From Dehalococcoidia bacterium (GTDB lineage Bacteria > Chloroflexota > Dehalococcoidia > SHYD01): DNA of 37,325 bases. Within the stretch, counting starts at the first letter, position 1. Each line of letters opens with the position of its first letter. Below are positions 16,301 to 24,296 of this stretch, piece by piece. Both the position numbers and the translations under genes were made by a program. The stretch covers positions 1-37,325 of the forward strand of contig SHYE01000003.1 in the NCBI GenBank assembly GCA_009692935.1. The letters are read 5' to 3'. The notes below the pieces were generated by a model. That model did no database searches. It was not told where the DNA came from and worked only from the letters and a program-made list of their open reading frames with translations.

Positions 16301-16666
16301 TTGAGAGTCAAGGTCAATCGCATCTACGCCGACGCGGACGGCGTCAGCCACTTCGCCGACGACGAGGTTGAACTCGACATAAACACCTTCGCGCCGCCGG
16401 CCGACCCCGTGCTCCTCTCGGCGTGGACGGCCGCCACCCGCTTCGCCTACCTCTGCTTCCCGGCCGGCTGGGTCGGTGACTGGCACCCCTCACCGGCCCG
16501 CCAGGTGCAGTTCTTCATCCGCGGCGAGGGCATCGTGTCCGTCAGCGACGGCAGCAAGCGCCGGTTCGGGGCAGGCGACGTGTGGCTGGTGGAGGACCTC
16601 ACCGGGCCGGGGCACCACACCATGGCCATTGAGGAGTGTTTGGCGGGCGTGGTGCGATTGGCGTAG
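16301..16666 (+). CDS. Cupin-domain protein
   Basis: A 121-residue single-domain beta-barrel. PAGWVGDWHPSPARQVQFFI and RGEGIVSVSDGSKRRFGAGD match the first cupin motif, and GPGHHTM the second, although the metal-ligand pattern is incomplete. I placed the start at TTG 16301 because GGGAGG lies a suitable distance upstream; an earlier TTG at 16271 would add ten residues. It starts divergently from the possible UDG-fold gene. Cupins bind metals and small acids; the ligand here is unknown. Confidence 0.8.
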   Translation: MRVKVNRIYADADGVSHFADDEVELDINTFAPPADPVLLSAWTAATRFAYLCFPAGWVGDWHPSPARQVQFFIRGEGIVSVSDGSKRRFGAGDVWLVEDLTGPGHHTMAIEECLAGVVRLA

Positions 16667-16822
16667 GTGCCCCTTTTGGAATTGTCACCCTCCAAACACT
16701 TGACACGATAGCAATGGGGGGGTAGGGAGGTAGACTGTCGGCGTATCCGCTGGAACGTTCTCCAGTCTCGTCACCGTCGACCAGCGCTCAGGCAAACCAG
16801 AGCCTGAGAGGAGGAGACCGTC

Positions 16823-17623
16823 GTGTTCAAGAGACGCAGGGCCATGGGCTGGCTGGTTGGGATGGGGGTCGTACTAGTTGCGGTCCTCTTGGGAGCACCG
16901 TTCGGTGCACAGGCGATTGGAGGGGCAGCCCCGACCCAAACACCCAAGGCCAAGGCGCCGGCACCGGTTCCGCCCACGATTCCGACAGGGTGGCGCCCTG
17001 CGCCATTCCCGCCCTTGCCCTCTCCCTCTGCTCTTACGCCTAATCCTACGCGGTCACCTGAACCGACCCCAACGGCGGGCCCTTGCGACACGCCCCTTCC
17101 AGCGGGGAGCACTTGGGGTACATACACAATGAAGGACCTGCCCCTCAGTTTCCAATATCCTGCAAGCTGGTCTGTTGTGGCGGAAAACTATCCGCCGACA
17201 GCTCCTCCGAATCAACCGGCTCAGAACCCTTACGCTGCTATTAGGAATGTCCAGCAAGGGTGTTACCCCATCAGCCGTCTCTTCCAGGGAGGCGTGCCAC
17301 CTTGGATAACGCTCTATGCCACCATAATTCCCCGTACAGGGCCTGAATCGATCGATCCCATCATTCCTCGGCGCATAACGTTTGGTGATGGCCGCGATGC
17401 GGGGCCGAACCCTGCCTTCATCTCAAGCACCGAACGCATCGTCCAAGGACAGCGAGCCGTACTCACGATCCATCGAGACGCGGTGCGTCCCAATGTCGAC
17501 CAGGCATAATTCGTCGTGGTAGGTGCCACATATTTTTACCTGTTGCAGACCACCTACACAACGCCAGCAGCGGCCGCTATCTTCGAGCGAGCTATTCAGA
17601 GCGTGGAAATAAAGGTACGGTGA
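16823..17623 (+). pseudogene. Secreted proline-rich protein gene, interrupted by TAA
   Basis: GTG at 16823, preceded by GAGGAGGAG, starts a signal peptide (MGWLVGMGVVLVAVLLGAPF, likely cleaved after AQA). A Pro/Thr-rich linker of about 60 residues follows, then a globular domain with SFQYPASWSVVAENYPP and ITLYATIIPR. The frame stops at TAA 17507-17509 after RPNVDQA. Past it, the same phase continues with FVVVGATYFYLLQTTYTTPA and IFERAIQSVEIKVR to a TGA at 17621. That ending looks like the last strand and helix of the domain (as in PsbP-like or DUF-type lipoproteins), so the TAA is probably a nonsense mutation. The truncated product lacks only about 37 residues. Confidence 0.6.
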
Positions 17624-17628
17624 CCCAC

Positions 17629-17796
17629 ATGACTGAATGGAAGCCATTACAGCGTCTTCTTCTCGCAGTTGCACTTGCTGTTACAGCTCTAGGATCCGCA
17701 CCAACGCCCGCAGCCCGGGCTGACCACCAATACCCCGAGGGATGGAGGCTACCTTTCGATGCGATTATCGGGAACATCACGAACGCGCCAGCGTAG
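17629..17796 (+). pseudogene. Secreted-protein N-terminal fragment
   Basis: The ATG at 17629 lies five bases after the preceding gene's final stop. It encodes 55 residues with a clear signal peptide (RLLLAVALAVTALGSAPTPA, then AARA) and HQYPEGWRLPFDAIIGNITN, ending at TAG 17794. Further in-frame stops follow and no other frame continues coherently. It looks like the remnant of a longer exported protein, possibly a peptidase; the family is not identifiable. Confidence 0.4.
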
Positions 17797-18242
17797 GACA
17801 CCCATGCCTTGCCTTAACCCTACTGGGACATAGATCCGTGTTAGGGATCAGTGCCGACGAGACCACGACTTCCGACTGGACAGCCCCCGTCATCACCTTC
17901 TAAGGCGGAAGTGCTCCCATCGTGGGAGATCAGTCGGCCCGGTTAATCTGTGCATCGTCGAACGAGGCTCACCGGGGTGAGTCTCGTTCCCATCAACGGA
18001 GCCTTCGGGTCAATAGCTCCGTCGGGCGTCTCTGCACCGTTTCGTGCGAGGGCCGCTCTCGCCCCACTCAGTGGCATGTAGTAGGGGGTGTCTGCTCTCA
18101 CGGTTAGGGTCACCTCCAAATACTCAAGCGGTCAACCTGGACCCACCCGCTCTCACGCCTGCGTGTGCTAAACTATGGAGGCTGTTTTCCAGCCGCGTCC
18201 GCGGCGCGCGGGCGGCACGCTCTACCAACAAGGGGGCGAACG
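17797..18242. other. Non-coding stretch with a strong hairpin
   Basis: I see no convincing gene here; all frames on both strands are short and lack family features. GAACGAGGCTCACC at 17960-17973 pairs with GGTGAGTCTCGTTC at 17976-17989, a long hairpin with one G-T wobble. It is terminator-like, though with only a weak T-rich tail. The sdhA ribosome binding site (GGGGGC) is at the right end. Confidence 0.5.
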
Positions 18243-19943
18243 GTGGTCTTTGAGCACGATGTGCTAATTATTGGTGCTGGCTTGGCCGGCCTGCGCGCAG
18301 GCATTGAAGCCAAGCGCAAGGGTGTGGATGTCGCCATCCTCACCAAGGTGTACCCGGTGCGCAGTCACACCAACGCGGCGCAGGGCGGCATCAACGCCTC
18401 GCTCGACGAGGGCGACTCCTGGGAGTCGCACGCCTACGACACGGTGAAGGGCAGCGACTACCTGGGTGACCAGGACGCGATCGAGATTCTGGCCCAAGAG
18501 GCGCCCAGCGACATCATCGAGCTGGAGCACATGGGCGTCATCTTCAACCGCGACGAAGAGGGCCGCCTGGGCACCCGCGCGTTTGGCGGCGCATCCCACG
18601 CCCGCACCTACTTCGTGGCCGACATCACCGGCCAGGCGTTGCTGCACGTGGGGTACGAGCAGAGCCTGAAGTACAAAATTCCGACCTACAACGAGTTCTT
18701 CGCCACCTCGCTCATCTACGAGGACGGAGCAGTCAAGGGCTGCGTCGCCATCGAGATGCGCACCGGCGAGTTGCATGTGTTCAAGGCCAAGGCCGTGATC
18801 ATAGCCAGCGGCGGGGTGGGCCGGGCCTTCGAGCCCAGCACCAACGCCTTGATCTGTACCGGCGACGGCATGGCGCTGGCCTACCGGGTCGGCGCACCGC
18901 TGATGGACATGGAGATGGTGCAGTACCATCCCACCACGCTGCCCTCCAACGGCGCGCTGCTGACCGAGGGCGCCCGCGGCGAGGGCGCGTACCTGGTCAA
19001 CAGCAATGGCGACCGGTTCATGAGCACCTACGCTCCGAACATGCTGGAGCTGGCAAGCCGCGACGTGGTGTCCCGCTCGGAGCAGACCGAGATCAACGCT
19101 GGGCGCGGCATCGACGGCTGCGTCATGCTCGACTGCCGCCATCTGGGCGCAGACCTAATTCACAGCAAGCTACGGCAGATTTGGGAGCTGGCCCGGGATT
19201 TTTCGGGCGTCGACCTAGTGACCGAGCCCTGCCCCGTCCGGCCGGGCATGCACTACATCATGGGCGGCATCAAGGCCAACTTCAACGGGCAGGTGAAGTG
19301 GGGCGAGAGCGCCGGCCAGAGCGTGCCGGGGCTGTACGCCATCGGCGAGACGTCGTGCATCAGCATTCACGGCGGCAACCGCCTTGGCGCCAACTCGCTG
19401 CTTGAACTGGTGGTGTTCGGCCGCCGTTCGGGCCTGCACGCCGCTGAGTACGCGATGACCCAGAAGCACGCCAATGTCGGCGAAAGCCGGGCCGAAATCG
19501 ACCGCAAGAAGATTACCGCGCTGCTGGAACGCCCGCAGGCCAGCGACATGGTGGGCAAGCTCCGCATGGAGTTGGGCGACACCATGAACCAGCACGTGGC
19601 CGTATTCCGCGACGAAGCGGGTCTGAAAACCGCCGTGGCCAAGGTGAAGGAACTGAAGCAGCGCTACCAGGGCATCGGTCTGCAGAACAAGGGCAAGGTG
19701 TTCAACACCAACCTGCTCTCGGCTCTGGAGCTGGAGAACATGCTGGATGTGGCCGAAGTCATCACCGAGAGCGCACTCTACCGCAAGGAGAGCCGCGGCG
19801 CCCAGTTCCGCACCGACTACCCCGAGCGTAACGACGCTGAGTGGTTGAAGCACACGCTGGCGTTCCAGACCGACAGCGGCCCCCGGCTCGATGCGCTGGA
19901 AGTCACCATCACCAAGTGGCAGCCGCAGAAGCGAACCTACTAG
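18243..19943 (+). CDS. sdhA: Succinate dehydrogenase/fumarate reductase flavoprotein subunit
   Basis: A 566-residue FAD-binding catalytic subunit that interconverts succinate and fumarate. The N-terminal dinucleotide fold is VLIIGAGLAGLRAGIEAKRKG. SHTNAAQGGINASL is the FAD-linking region, with the histidine that bonds FAD covalently in SDH. Substrate and proton-transfer residues lie in MVQYHPTTLP, LTEGARGEGAYLV and the GGNRLGANSLLE C-terminal FAD motif. I chose GTG 18243 rather than the longer frame at 18165 because the family starts at this point and GGGGGC precedes it. sdhB and the HdrB-like sdhE follow, separated by a small two-gene cassette. No cytochrome b anchor gene is visible, which fits the type-E enzyme arrangement. 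Confidence 0.95.
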   Translation: MVFEHDVLIIGAGLAGLRAGIEAKRKGVDVAILTKVYPVRSHTNAAQGGINASLDEGDSWESHAYDTVKGSDYLGDQDAIEILAQEAPSDIIELEHMGVIFNRDEEGRLGTRAFGGASHARTYFVADITGQALLHVGYEQSLKYKIPTYNEFFATSLIYEDGAVKGCVAIEMRTGELHVFKAKAVIIASGGVGRAFEPSTNALICTGDGMALAYRVGAPLMDMEMVQYHPTTLPSNGALLTEGARGEGAYLVNSNGDRFMSTYAPNMLELASRDVVSRSEQTEINAGRGIDGCVMLDCRHLGADLIHSKLRQIWELARDFSGVDLVTEPCPVRPGMHYIMGGIKANFNGQVKWGESAGQSVPGLYAIGETSCISIHGGNRLGANSLLELVVFGRRSGLHAAEYAMTQKHANVGESRAEIDRKKITALLERPQASDMVGKLRMELGDTMNQHVAVFRDEAGLKTAVAKVKELKQRYQGIGLQNKGKVFNTNLLSALELENMLDVAEVITESALYRKESRGAQFRTDYPERNDAEWLKHTLAFQTDSGPRLDALEVTITKWQPQKRTY

Positions 19944-19996
19944 ACTATAGAAGCCGAGGGTAGTGGCAGGTAGCATTCATTGCGGAGGGGGTCACA

Positions 19997-20188
19997 ATGA
20001 CGACGATTGAAATCGATGATGACATGGTGCAGATCGTCTAGGACAACGCCAGTAGGCTGAATGGGGATCCAAAGGAGTTCTTGAGGAAGGCTATCGCGGC
20101 CTATCTCTATTTTCTTGAACAACAGAACCAGGGTTCGAAGATATTGGTCCAACAATCAAACAGCCAATATAAGCAGGTAGGGCTTTAG
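19997..20188 (+). pseudogene. Small ribbon-helix-helix-like protein, interrupted by TAG
   Basis: The ATG at 19997 follows a GGAGGGGG ribosome binding site. The frame reads MTTIEIDDDMVQIV, stops at TAG 20039-20041, then continues in phase as DNASRLNGDPKEFLRKAIAA and on to VGL at a second TAG (20186-20188). The 62 residues resemble small RHH/CopG-type proteins in which a beta-strand precedes two helices; LRKAIAAYLYFLEQQ is the long helix. The stop falls early, so no functional product is expected unless read through. It lies two bases before the membrane-protein ATG, so the two form a cassette between sdhA and sdhB. Confidence 0.55.
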
Positions 20189-20190
20189 TC

Positions 20191-20469
20191 ATGGCCGAGT
20201 CCATGACATCGGGCCTGCAAGCGAAGGACCTTCCCGTTGTTACGACCTACGACCCTATGCCAGCTCGCGAGGAAGCACGGCGCCGCATCGCATACTCGCT
20301 AATGGGTCTCCTATACCTGACGTTTCTCGGGACATCTGTGCTGATTGTTCGGTTCAAGCTAGCCCCAGAGACCATCAGAGAGATGTTCACGGCCCTCGTT
20401 GGGCTCACTGGGACGATGCTAGGTTTCTATTTCGGCGGACAAGCCACCCAGCAGCGGCCACCTGGCTGA
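20191..20469 (+). CDS. Small two-helix membrane protein
   Basis: A 92-residue protein with an N-terminal hydrophilic part of about 33 residues and two hydrophobic segments (LMGLLYLTFLGTSVLIV; TALVGLTGTMLGFYFGG). I recall similar GxxLGFYFG-ended proteins next to RHH-type genes in other bacteria, but no function. It starts two bases after the broken RHH-like gene. It is not long enough, and has no haem-ligand histidines, to be a typical SdhC/SdhD anchor, although its position between sdhA and sdhB invites that question. Confidence 0.65.
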   Translation: MAESMTSGLQAKDLPVVTTYDPMPAREEARRRIAYSLMGLLYLTFLGTSVLIVRFKLAPETIREMFTALVGLTGTMLGFYFGGQATQQRPPG

Positions 20470-20528
20470 ACGATGAGACGAGAAGATTTGCACTGGGCGG
20501 AACGCTAAGCGAAAGAGGAGCATCCACT

Positions 20529-21482
20529 ATGGAAGCGAAGGTGCGGGTAGCCCGCTATGACCCCGATGGTAACCGTGACCATCATTTCGACGAATACACC
20601 GTCCAGTTGGCCGAGAACGCCATGGTGCTGGACGCGCTGATCGACATCCGCGAGAACGTGGACGAGACGCTGTCGGTCCGCTGTTCCTGCCGCAGCGCCA
20701 TCTGCGGGTCGTGCGCCATGCGCGTCAACGGCAAGGCCACCCTGGTCTGCAACACGCCCATGAGCCGGGTGGCCCCCAACGGCGAGCAGATCACCGTGGA
20801 GCCGATGGGCAACATGCCGGTCCTTAAGGATCTGGTGGTCGACCTTGAGGTGTTCTGGAACAAGGTGAAGGCGATCACCCCGTGGATTCAGCCCGAAGGC
20901 CCCAAGCCCGAGCGCGAATACATTGTGGCCGACGAGCACATGCAGAACTTGATCAACACCGTGCAGTGCATTCTATGCGGCGCCTGCGTGTCCGACTGCA
21001 CCGTGCTTGAAGTCGACCCCAGCTTCATGGGCCCGGCGGCGCTGGCCAAGGCCTATCGGTTCGCCGCCGACCCTCGGGACGGCCACAAGCAGGAGCGCTT
21101 GGAGCTTTATAGCCAGGCCAGCGGCATGTGGGACTGCACCCACTGCTTCCAGTGCGTCGAAGTATGCCCCAAGGGGGTGGCGCCCATGGACTGGATTCTG
21201 GAGTTGCGGCGCGAGGCCGAGGCCGCCGGTCTAAAGGACCACAACGGTGTGCGCCACAGCGAAAGCCTTGCGCACAGCGTGAAGGAAAGCGGCTGGCTCG
21301 ACGAAGCCAAGCTGGCCATGGACTCCTACGGCAAGTTCAGCGACAAGCTGAAGTTGGTGCCGGTGGGTGTCCGGACGATTCTCAAAGGTAAGATGCCCAA
21401 GACCGGCCCCTTTCACCACAAGCGCCCAGGCGCAGAGCATGTCACGCGGATATTCGAGGAACTGGAGGGTAAGCATTCGTGA
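20529..21482 (+). CDS. sdhB: Succinate dehydrogenase/fumarate reductase iron-sulfur subunit
   Basis: A 317-residue electron-transfer subunit. The [2Fe-2S] site is C54-x4-C59-x2-C62-x11-C74 within CSCRSAICGSCAMRVNG. The [4Fe-4S]/[3Fe-4S] region has CILCGACVSDC and CTHCFQCVEVCPKGV. It is longer than the usual 230-260 residues; the C-terminal extra 70 residues (from RREAEAAGLKDHNG) resemble those seen when an HdrB-like subunit is present. GAGGAG precedes the ATG. Its TGA overlaps the GTG start of sdhE, indicating translational coupling. Confidence 0.95.
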   Translation: MEAKVRVARYDPDGNRDHHFDEYTVQLAENAMVLDALIDIRENVDETLSVRCSCRSAICGSCAMRVNGKATLVCNTPMSRVAPNGEQITVEPMGNMPVLKDLVVDLEVFWNKVKAITPWIQPEGPKPEREYIVADEHMQNLINTVQCILCGACVSDCTVLEVDPSFMGPAALAKAYRFAADPRDGHKQERLELYSQASGMWDCTHCFQCVEVCPKGVAPMDWILELRREAEAAGLKDHNGVRHSESLAHSVKESGWLDEAKLAMDSYGKFSDKLKLVPVGVRTILKGKMPKTGPFHHKRPGAEHVTRIFEELEGKHS

Positions 21483-22366
21483 AGTACGCCTTCTACCCCG
21501 GTTGCGTAGCTAAGGGAGGCGCGCCGGAACTCTATGACTCTACCCTTGCGGTGGCGGCGGCTATAGGCCTGGAGCTGGTTGAGCTGACCGGTGCCGCCTG
21601 CACCGGCGCCGGCGTCCTCAGCGAGCGCAACCCCGAGCTTGCCGACACCTTGAACGCCCGCACGCTGGCGATGGCGGAAAAAGAGGGCCTGCCCCTCATG
21701 AACATCTGCTCCACCTGTCACGGCGTGTTCAGCCAAGCCAACGCCCGACTGAAGAAGGACCCGGAGTATCGGGCCCGCGTCAACCAGCACCTAGCCCCCG
21801 AGGGCCTGCAGTACAGCGGCACCACTGAAGTGAAGCACATGCTGTGGGTGCTGATGGAGGATGTGGGGCCCGAGAAGCTGAAGAGCCTGGTGACCAACCC
21901 GCTGGGCGACCTGAAGGCTGCCCCCTTCTACGGCTGCTACATCGTGCGGCCAAGCTGGGTGCTGGGCTACGACATCAAGCCTGAGCGCAAGCACTACCTG
22001 GAGGACCTGATCGCCATCCTCGGCGCCGAGCCGGTGGAGTATCAGGGCGCCACCAAGTGCTGCGGCTTCCCCATTCTGACCATGAACCGCACCAACTCGC
22101 TGACCATGACCGGCACCCACGTGTCGGAGGCGACCGAGAAAGGCGCCGACTGTATGGTGACGCCGTGCCCGCTATGCCACCTAAACCTGGACGGCGGGCA
22201 AGTAGAGGCAGCCGGTGTGGTGAAGAAGCACCTAGCGCTCCCAGTCCTGCACCTCCCGCAGATGGTGGGCCTGGCCCTCGGGATCCCGCGCGATAAGCTG
22301 GGACTTCGCAAGAACCTGGTGGACACCGGCCCGGTGCTAGAGAAGGTGCTGGGCGTTAACCGGTAG
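21479..22366 (+). CDS. sdhE: HdrB-like CCG-domain subunit of succinate dehydrogenase
   Basis: A 295-residue protein with two CCG domains, like subunit B of heterodisulfide reductase and SdhE of type-E succinate dehydrogenases. Cysteine-rich motifs include MNICSTCHGVFSQAN, KCCGFPILTM and MVTPCPLCHLNLDGG. The start YAFYPGCVAKGG is typical of the family. The GTG start overlaps the sdhB stop. In place of a haem-b anchor, such subunits attach the complex to the membrane or pass electrons to a quinone. A strong hairpin at 22390 follows, marking the end of the operon. Confidence 0.9.
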   Translation: MKYAFYPGCVAKGGAPELYDSTLAVAAAIGLELVELTGAACTGAGVLSERNPELADTLNARTLAMAEKEGLPLMNICSTCHGVFSQANARLKKDPEYRARVNQHLAPEGLQYSGTTEVKHMLWVLMEDVGPEKLKSLVTNPLGDLKAAPFYGCYIVRPSWVLGYDIKPERKHYLEDLIAILGAEPVEYQGATKCCGFPILTMNRTNSLTMTGTHVSEATEKGADCMVTPCPLCHLNLDGGQVEAAGVVKKHLALPVLHLPQMVGLALGIPRDKLGLRKNLVDTGPVLEKVLGVNR

Positions 22367-22389
22367 ATCAGTCGAACGGACTTCTGAGT

Positions 22390-22413
22390 GTGGGGCGTGG
22401 ATTCACGCCCCAC
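22390..22413 (+). terminator. Hairpin terminator after the sdh genes
   Basis: GTGGGGCGTG at 22390-22399 pairs perfectly with CACGCCCCAC at 22404-22413 around a GATT loop. It begins 24 bp after the sdhE stop. The following bases are only mildly T-rich, so intrinsic termination is likely but not certain. Confidence 0.65.
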
Positions 22414-22530
22414 GCTGCGTTCAGCGGGGCACCTCCCCAGCCGCGCAGGTGTTGAGTGTGAGCAGGACGGAGGATACTTCCTTACGACAGCATGGCAGGC
22501 GGCGGATCTTGTGTCAGCACACCGCAGCAT

Positions 22531-22554
22531 GTCATGCTGAGGCACGAAGCATCC
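22531..22554 (+). repeat. Short dispersed repeat (CATGCTGAGGCACGAAGCATC)
   Basis: GTCATGCTGAGGCACGAAGC at 22531-22550 has the form of a common intergenic repeat module, with ATGCT and AGCAT arms that can pair. It lies in the 255-bp gap between sdhE and the DUF503 gene, which holds no gene otherwise. Confidence 0.4.
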
Positions 22555-22621
22555 TCTGTCCTGTGCAGGCTGTAGTAACCCGCGGCCCGGGTACACTGCC
22601 GCCCACCGCTGCCTGAATCCT

Positions 22622-22936
22622 ATGCCCAACGCATCCCCCAGCCCCATGTACGTCGGCATCGGCCGGATCGCGCTGCGCATGCCCCAGAACGGCTCGCTCA
22701 AAGACAAGCGCCAGATCATCCGGTCGGTGATGCAACGGACTCGCAACCAGTTCGCGGTGGCCATCGCCGAGGTGGGCGGGCAGGACACCTGGAGCTTCGC
22801 CGAGCTTGGCCTCAGCTACGTCAGCAAGGACGCCCGCCACGCCGAGGAGGTCATCGCCAAGGCCATTCGCTCGATCGAGGAGGCCCGGCTGGACGCCGAG
22901 GTGGTGGACACGCTGATTCAGGTCGAGCAGTACTGA
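22622..22936 (+). CDS. DUF503 (YlxP-like) protein
   Basis: A 104-residue conserved protein. MYVGIGRIALRMP, NGSLKDKRQIIRSVMQRTRN and QFAVAIAEVGGQDTW are signatures of the DUF503/YlxP family, which is often near translation factor genes and is suspected to help ribosome maturation. The family usually starts at the second Met (22646), so the eight extra residues from 22622 may not be translated. It is not beside rbfA or truB here. Confidence 0.85.
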   Translation: MPNASPSPMYVGIGRIALRMPQNGSLKDKRQIIRSVMQRTRNQFAVAIAEVGGQDTWSFAELGLSYVSKDARHAEEVIAKAIRSIEEARLDAEVVDTLIQVEQY

Positions 22937-22983
22937 GGTGTGGTCCAGCACCGCTATCTGCGCGTTAGGTTAGGTGCACGACC

Positions 22984-24231
22984 GTGCCGATCCCACCGCG
23001 TACCTTCGCCTCCTTCGCGCACCGCGACTACCGGCTGCTGTGGCTCACCATTTGCGGCACCTCCACCAATCAGTGGATGGAGCAGGTGCTGCTGGGCTGG
23101 CTGGCGTATGACCTGACCGGCAACCCGCTGGCGCTCAGCGGCCTGAGCCTCGCCGGGGCAATCCCCACGCTAGTTCTCGGCCCACTGGGTGGTCTGGCCG
23201 CCGACCGCATGCATCGGCCGCGGCTGTTGTTGGCATCCCATGCGGTGTCGCTGGCCGCGGTGGCCGTGCTGCTGGCGGCAAGCACAGCAGGTGGACTGAC
23301 CATTGTGCAGCTGTACGCGTTTGCGGCGGTGTCGGGCGGCGTGTGGGCCTTCAGCCAGCCGGTGCGGCAGGCGTTGCTGCCAGCGCTGGTGCCTGCCGAC
23401 CGGCTGAGCAACGCGGTGGCGCTGCAGTCGGCCGGCTTCCAGTTCACCCGCATGGTGGCGCCGGGAGTGGCGGGCGTGCTGCTGGCCGGCTTCGGCCCCA
23501 CGGTGATCCTCTCCCTTGAGGTGCTGCTGGCGGCCCTGGTGATGCTGGCAGCCGGAAGTATTCGAACCCAGCAACCACCTGAGCCCAGCCAGCGTGAGTC
23601 GATCCTCACCAGCCACAGCAGCGCAATTGCTTATCTCCGCGGTAACCCGCCACTGCTCGCGGTCATCCTTATCGGCTTCGTCCCGACGCTCACCGCCACG
23701 CCCTACCAGACGTTGCTGCCGGTCTTCGCCCGCGAGGTGCTGCAGGTGGGTCCCGAAGGGTACGGCGTGCTGGCGTCGATGTCGGGCTGGGGCGCGGCCG
23801 CGGTGACGTTGACCGTAGCTACCGTGGCCGAGATTCGAGGGAAAGGGCGATTGATCGCCTTGGCGGGCATGGCGCAGGGCGTGGTGCTGCTGGTGCTGGC
23901 ACTCTCGGCCTGGCTGCCCGCCCAGCCCATGCTGGGGTTCATATCCCCGGCCTATCTCGCATCGGCGTTCACACTGGCCGTGATGGGTGCCTGCGTGATG
24001 ACCTTCAACACGCTGAGCACGGCGCTGGTGCAACACCTGTGCAACGACCATATGCGGGGGCGGGTAATGAGCCTGTTCTTGCTCGATATCGGCATCGCGC
24101 CGCTGGGCAATGCCTGGACAGGGCTCCTGGCGAGCGTCCCGCTGTTAGGAGTGCCGGTCACCTATGCGGCCATGGGCGTGGTGACGCTGGTAGGCATGTT
24201 GCCGGGCCGGGGCGCCATCCGGCGGCTCTGA
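22984..24231 (+). CDS. MFS transporter (enterobactin exporter/TMEM-like group)
   Basis: A 415-residue major facilitator with about 12 hydrophobic helices. The start FASFAHRDYRLLWLTICGTS and the loop LGPLGGLAADRMHRPRLLL after the second helix, equivalent to MFS motif A, place it among EntS-like or macrolide-efflux-like exporters. PVRQALLPALVPADRLSNAV in the fourth loop is typical. The central region ILTSHSSAIAYLRGNPPLL joins the two halves. GTG 22984 is the start. It ends 66 bp before the convergent DUF4349 gene, with a strong hairpin between. Substrate unknown. Confidence 0.88.
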   Translation: MPIPPRTFASFAHRDYRLLWLTICGTSTNQWMEQVLLGWLAYDLTGNPLALSGLSLAGAIPTLVLGPLGGLAADRMHRPRLLLASHAVSLAAVAVLLAASTAGGLTIVQLYAFAAVSGGVWAFSQPVRQALLPALVPADRLSNAVALQSAGFQFTRMVAPGVAGVLLAGFGPTVILSLEVLLAALVMLAAGSIRTQQPPEPSQRESILTSHSSAIAYLRGNPPLLAVILIGFVPTLTATPYQTLLPVFAREVLQVGPEGYGVLASMSGWGAAAVTLTVATVAEIRGKGRLIALAGMAQGVVLLVLALSAWLPAQPMLGFISPAYLASAFTLAVMGACVMTFNTLSTALVQHLCNDHMRGRVMSLFLLDIGIAPLGNAWTGLLASVPLLGVPVTYAAMGVVTLVGMLPGRGAIRRL

Positions 24232-24239
24232 GGCGAGGC

Positions 24240-24287
24240 AACCGGTGGCAATATGGGAGCTTTCCACGGCCCATGTTGCCACCGGTT
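24240..24287. terminator. Bidirectional hairpin terminator
   Basis: AACCGGTGGCAA at 24240-24251 is an exact inverted repeat of TTGCCACCGGTT at 24276-24287. The intervening bases can pair further (ATGGG with CCCAT). It lies between the convergent MFS and DUF4349 genes, so it can serve both. Confidence 0.75.
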
Positions 24288-24296
24288 CCTGCGTAG

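Noticed and set aside
20191-20469. Small membrane protein as the SDH anchor (SdhC/SdhD)
   Set aside because: It has only two short hydrophobic segments and no haem-ligand histidines, and it forms a pair with an RHH-like gene rather than matching anchor families.
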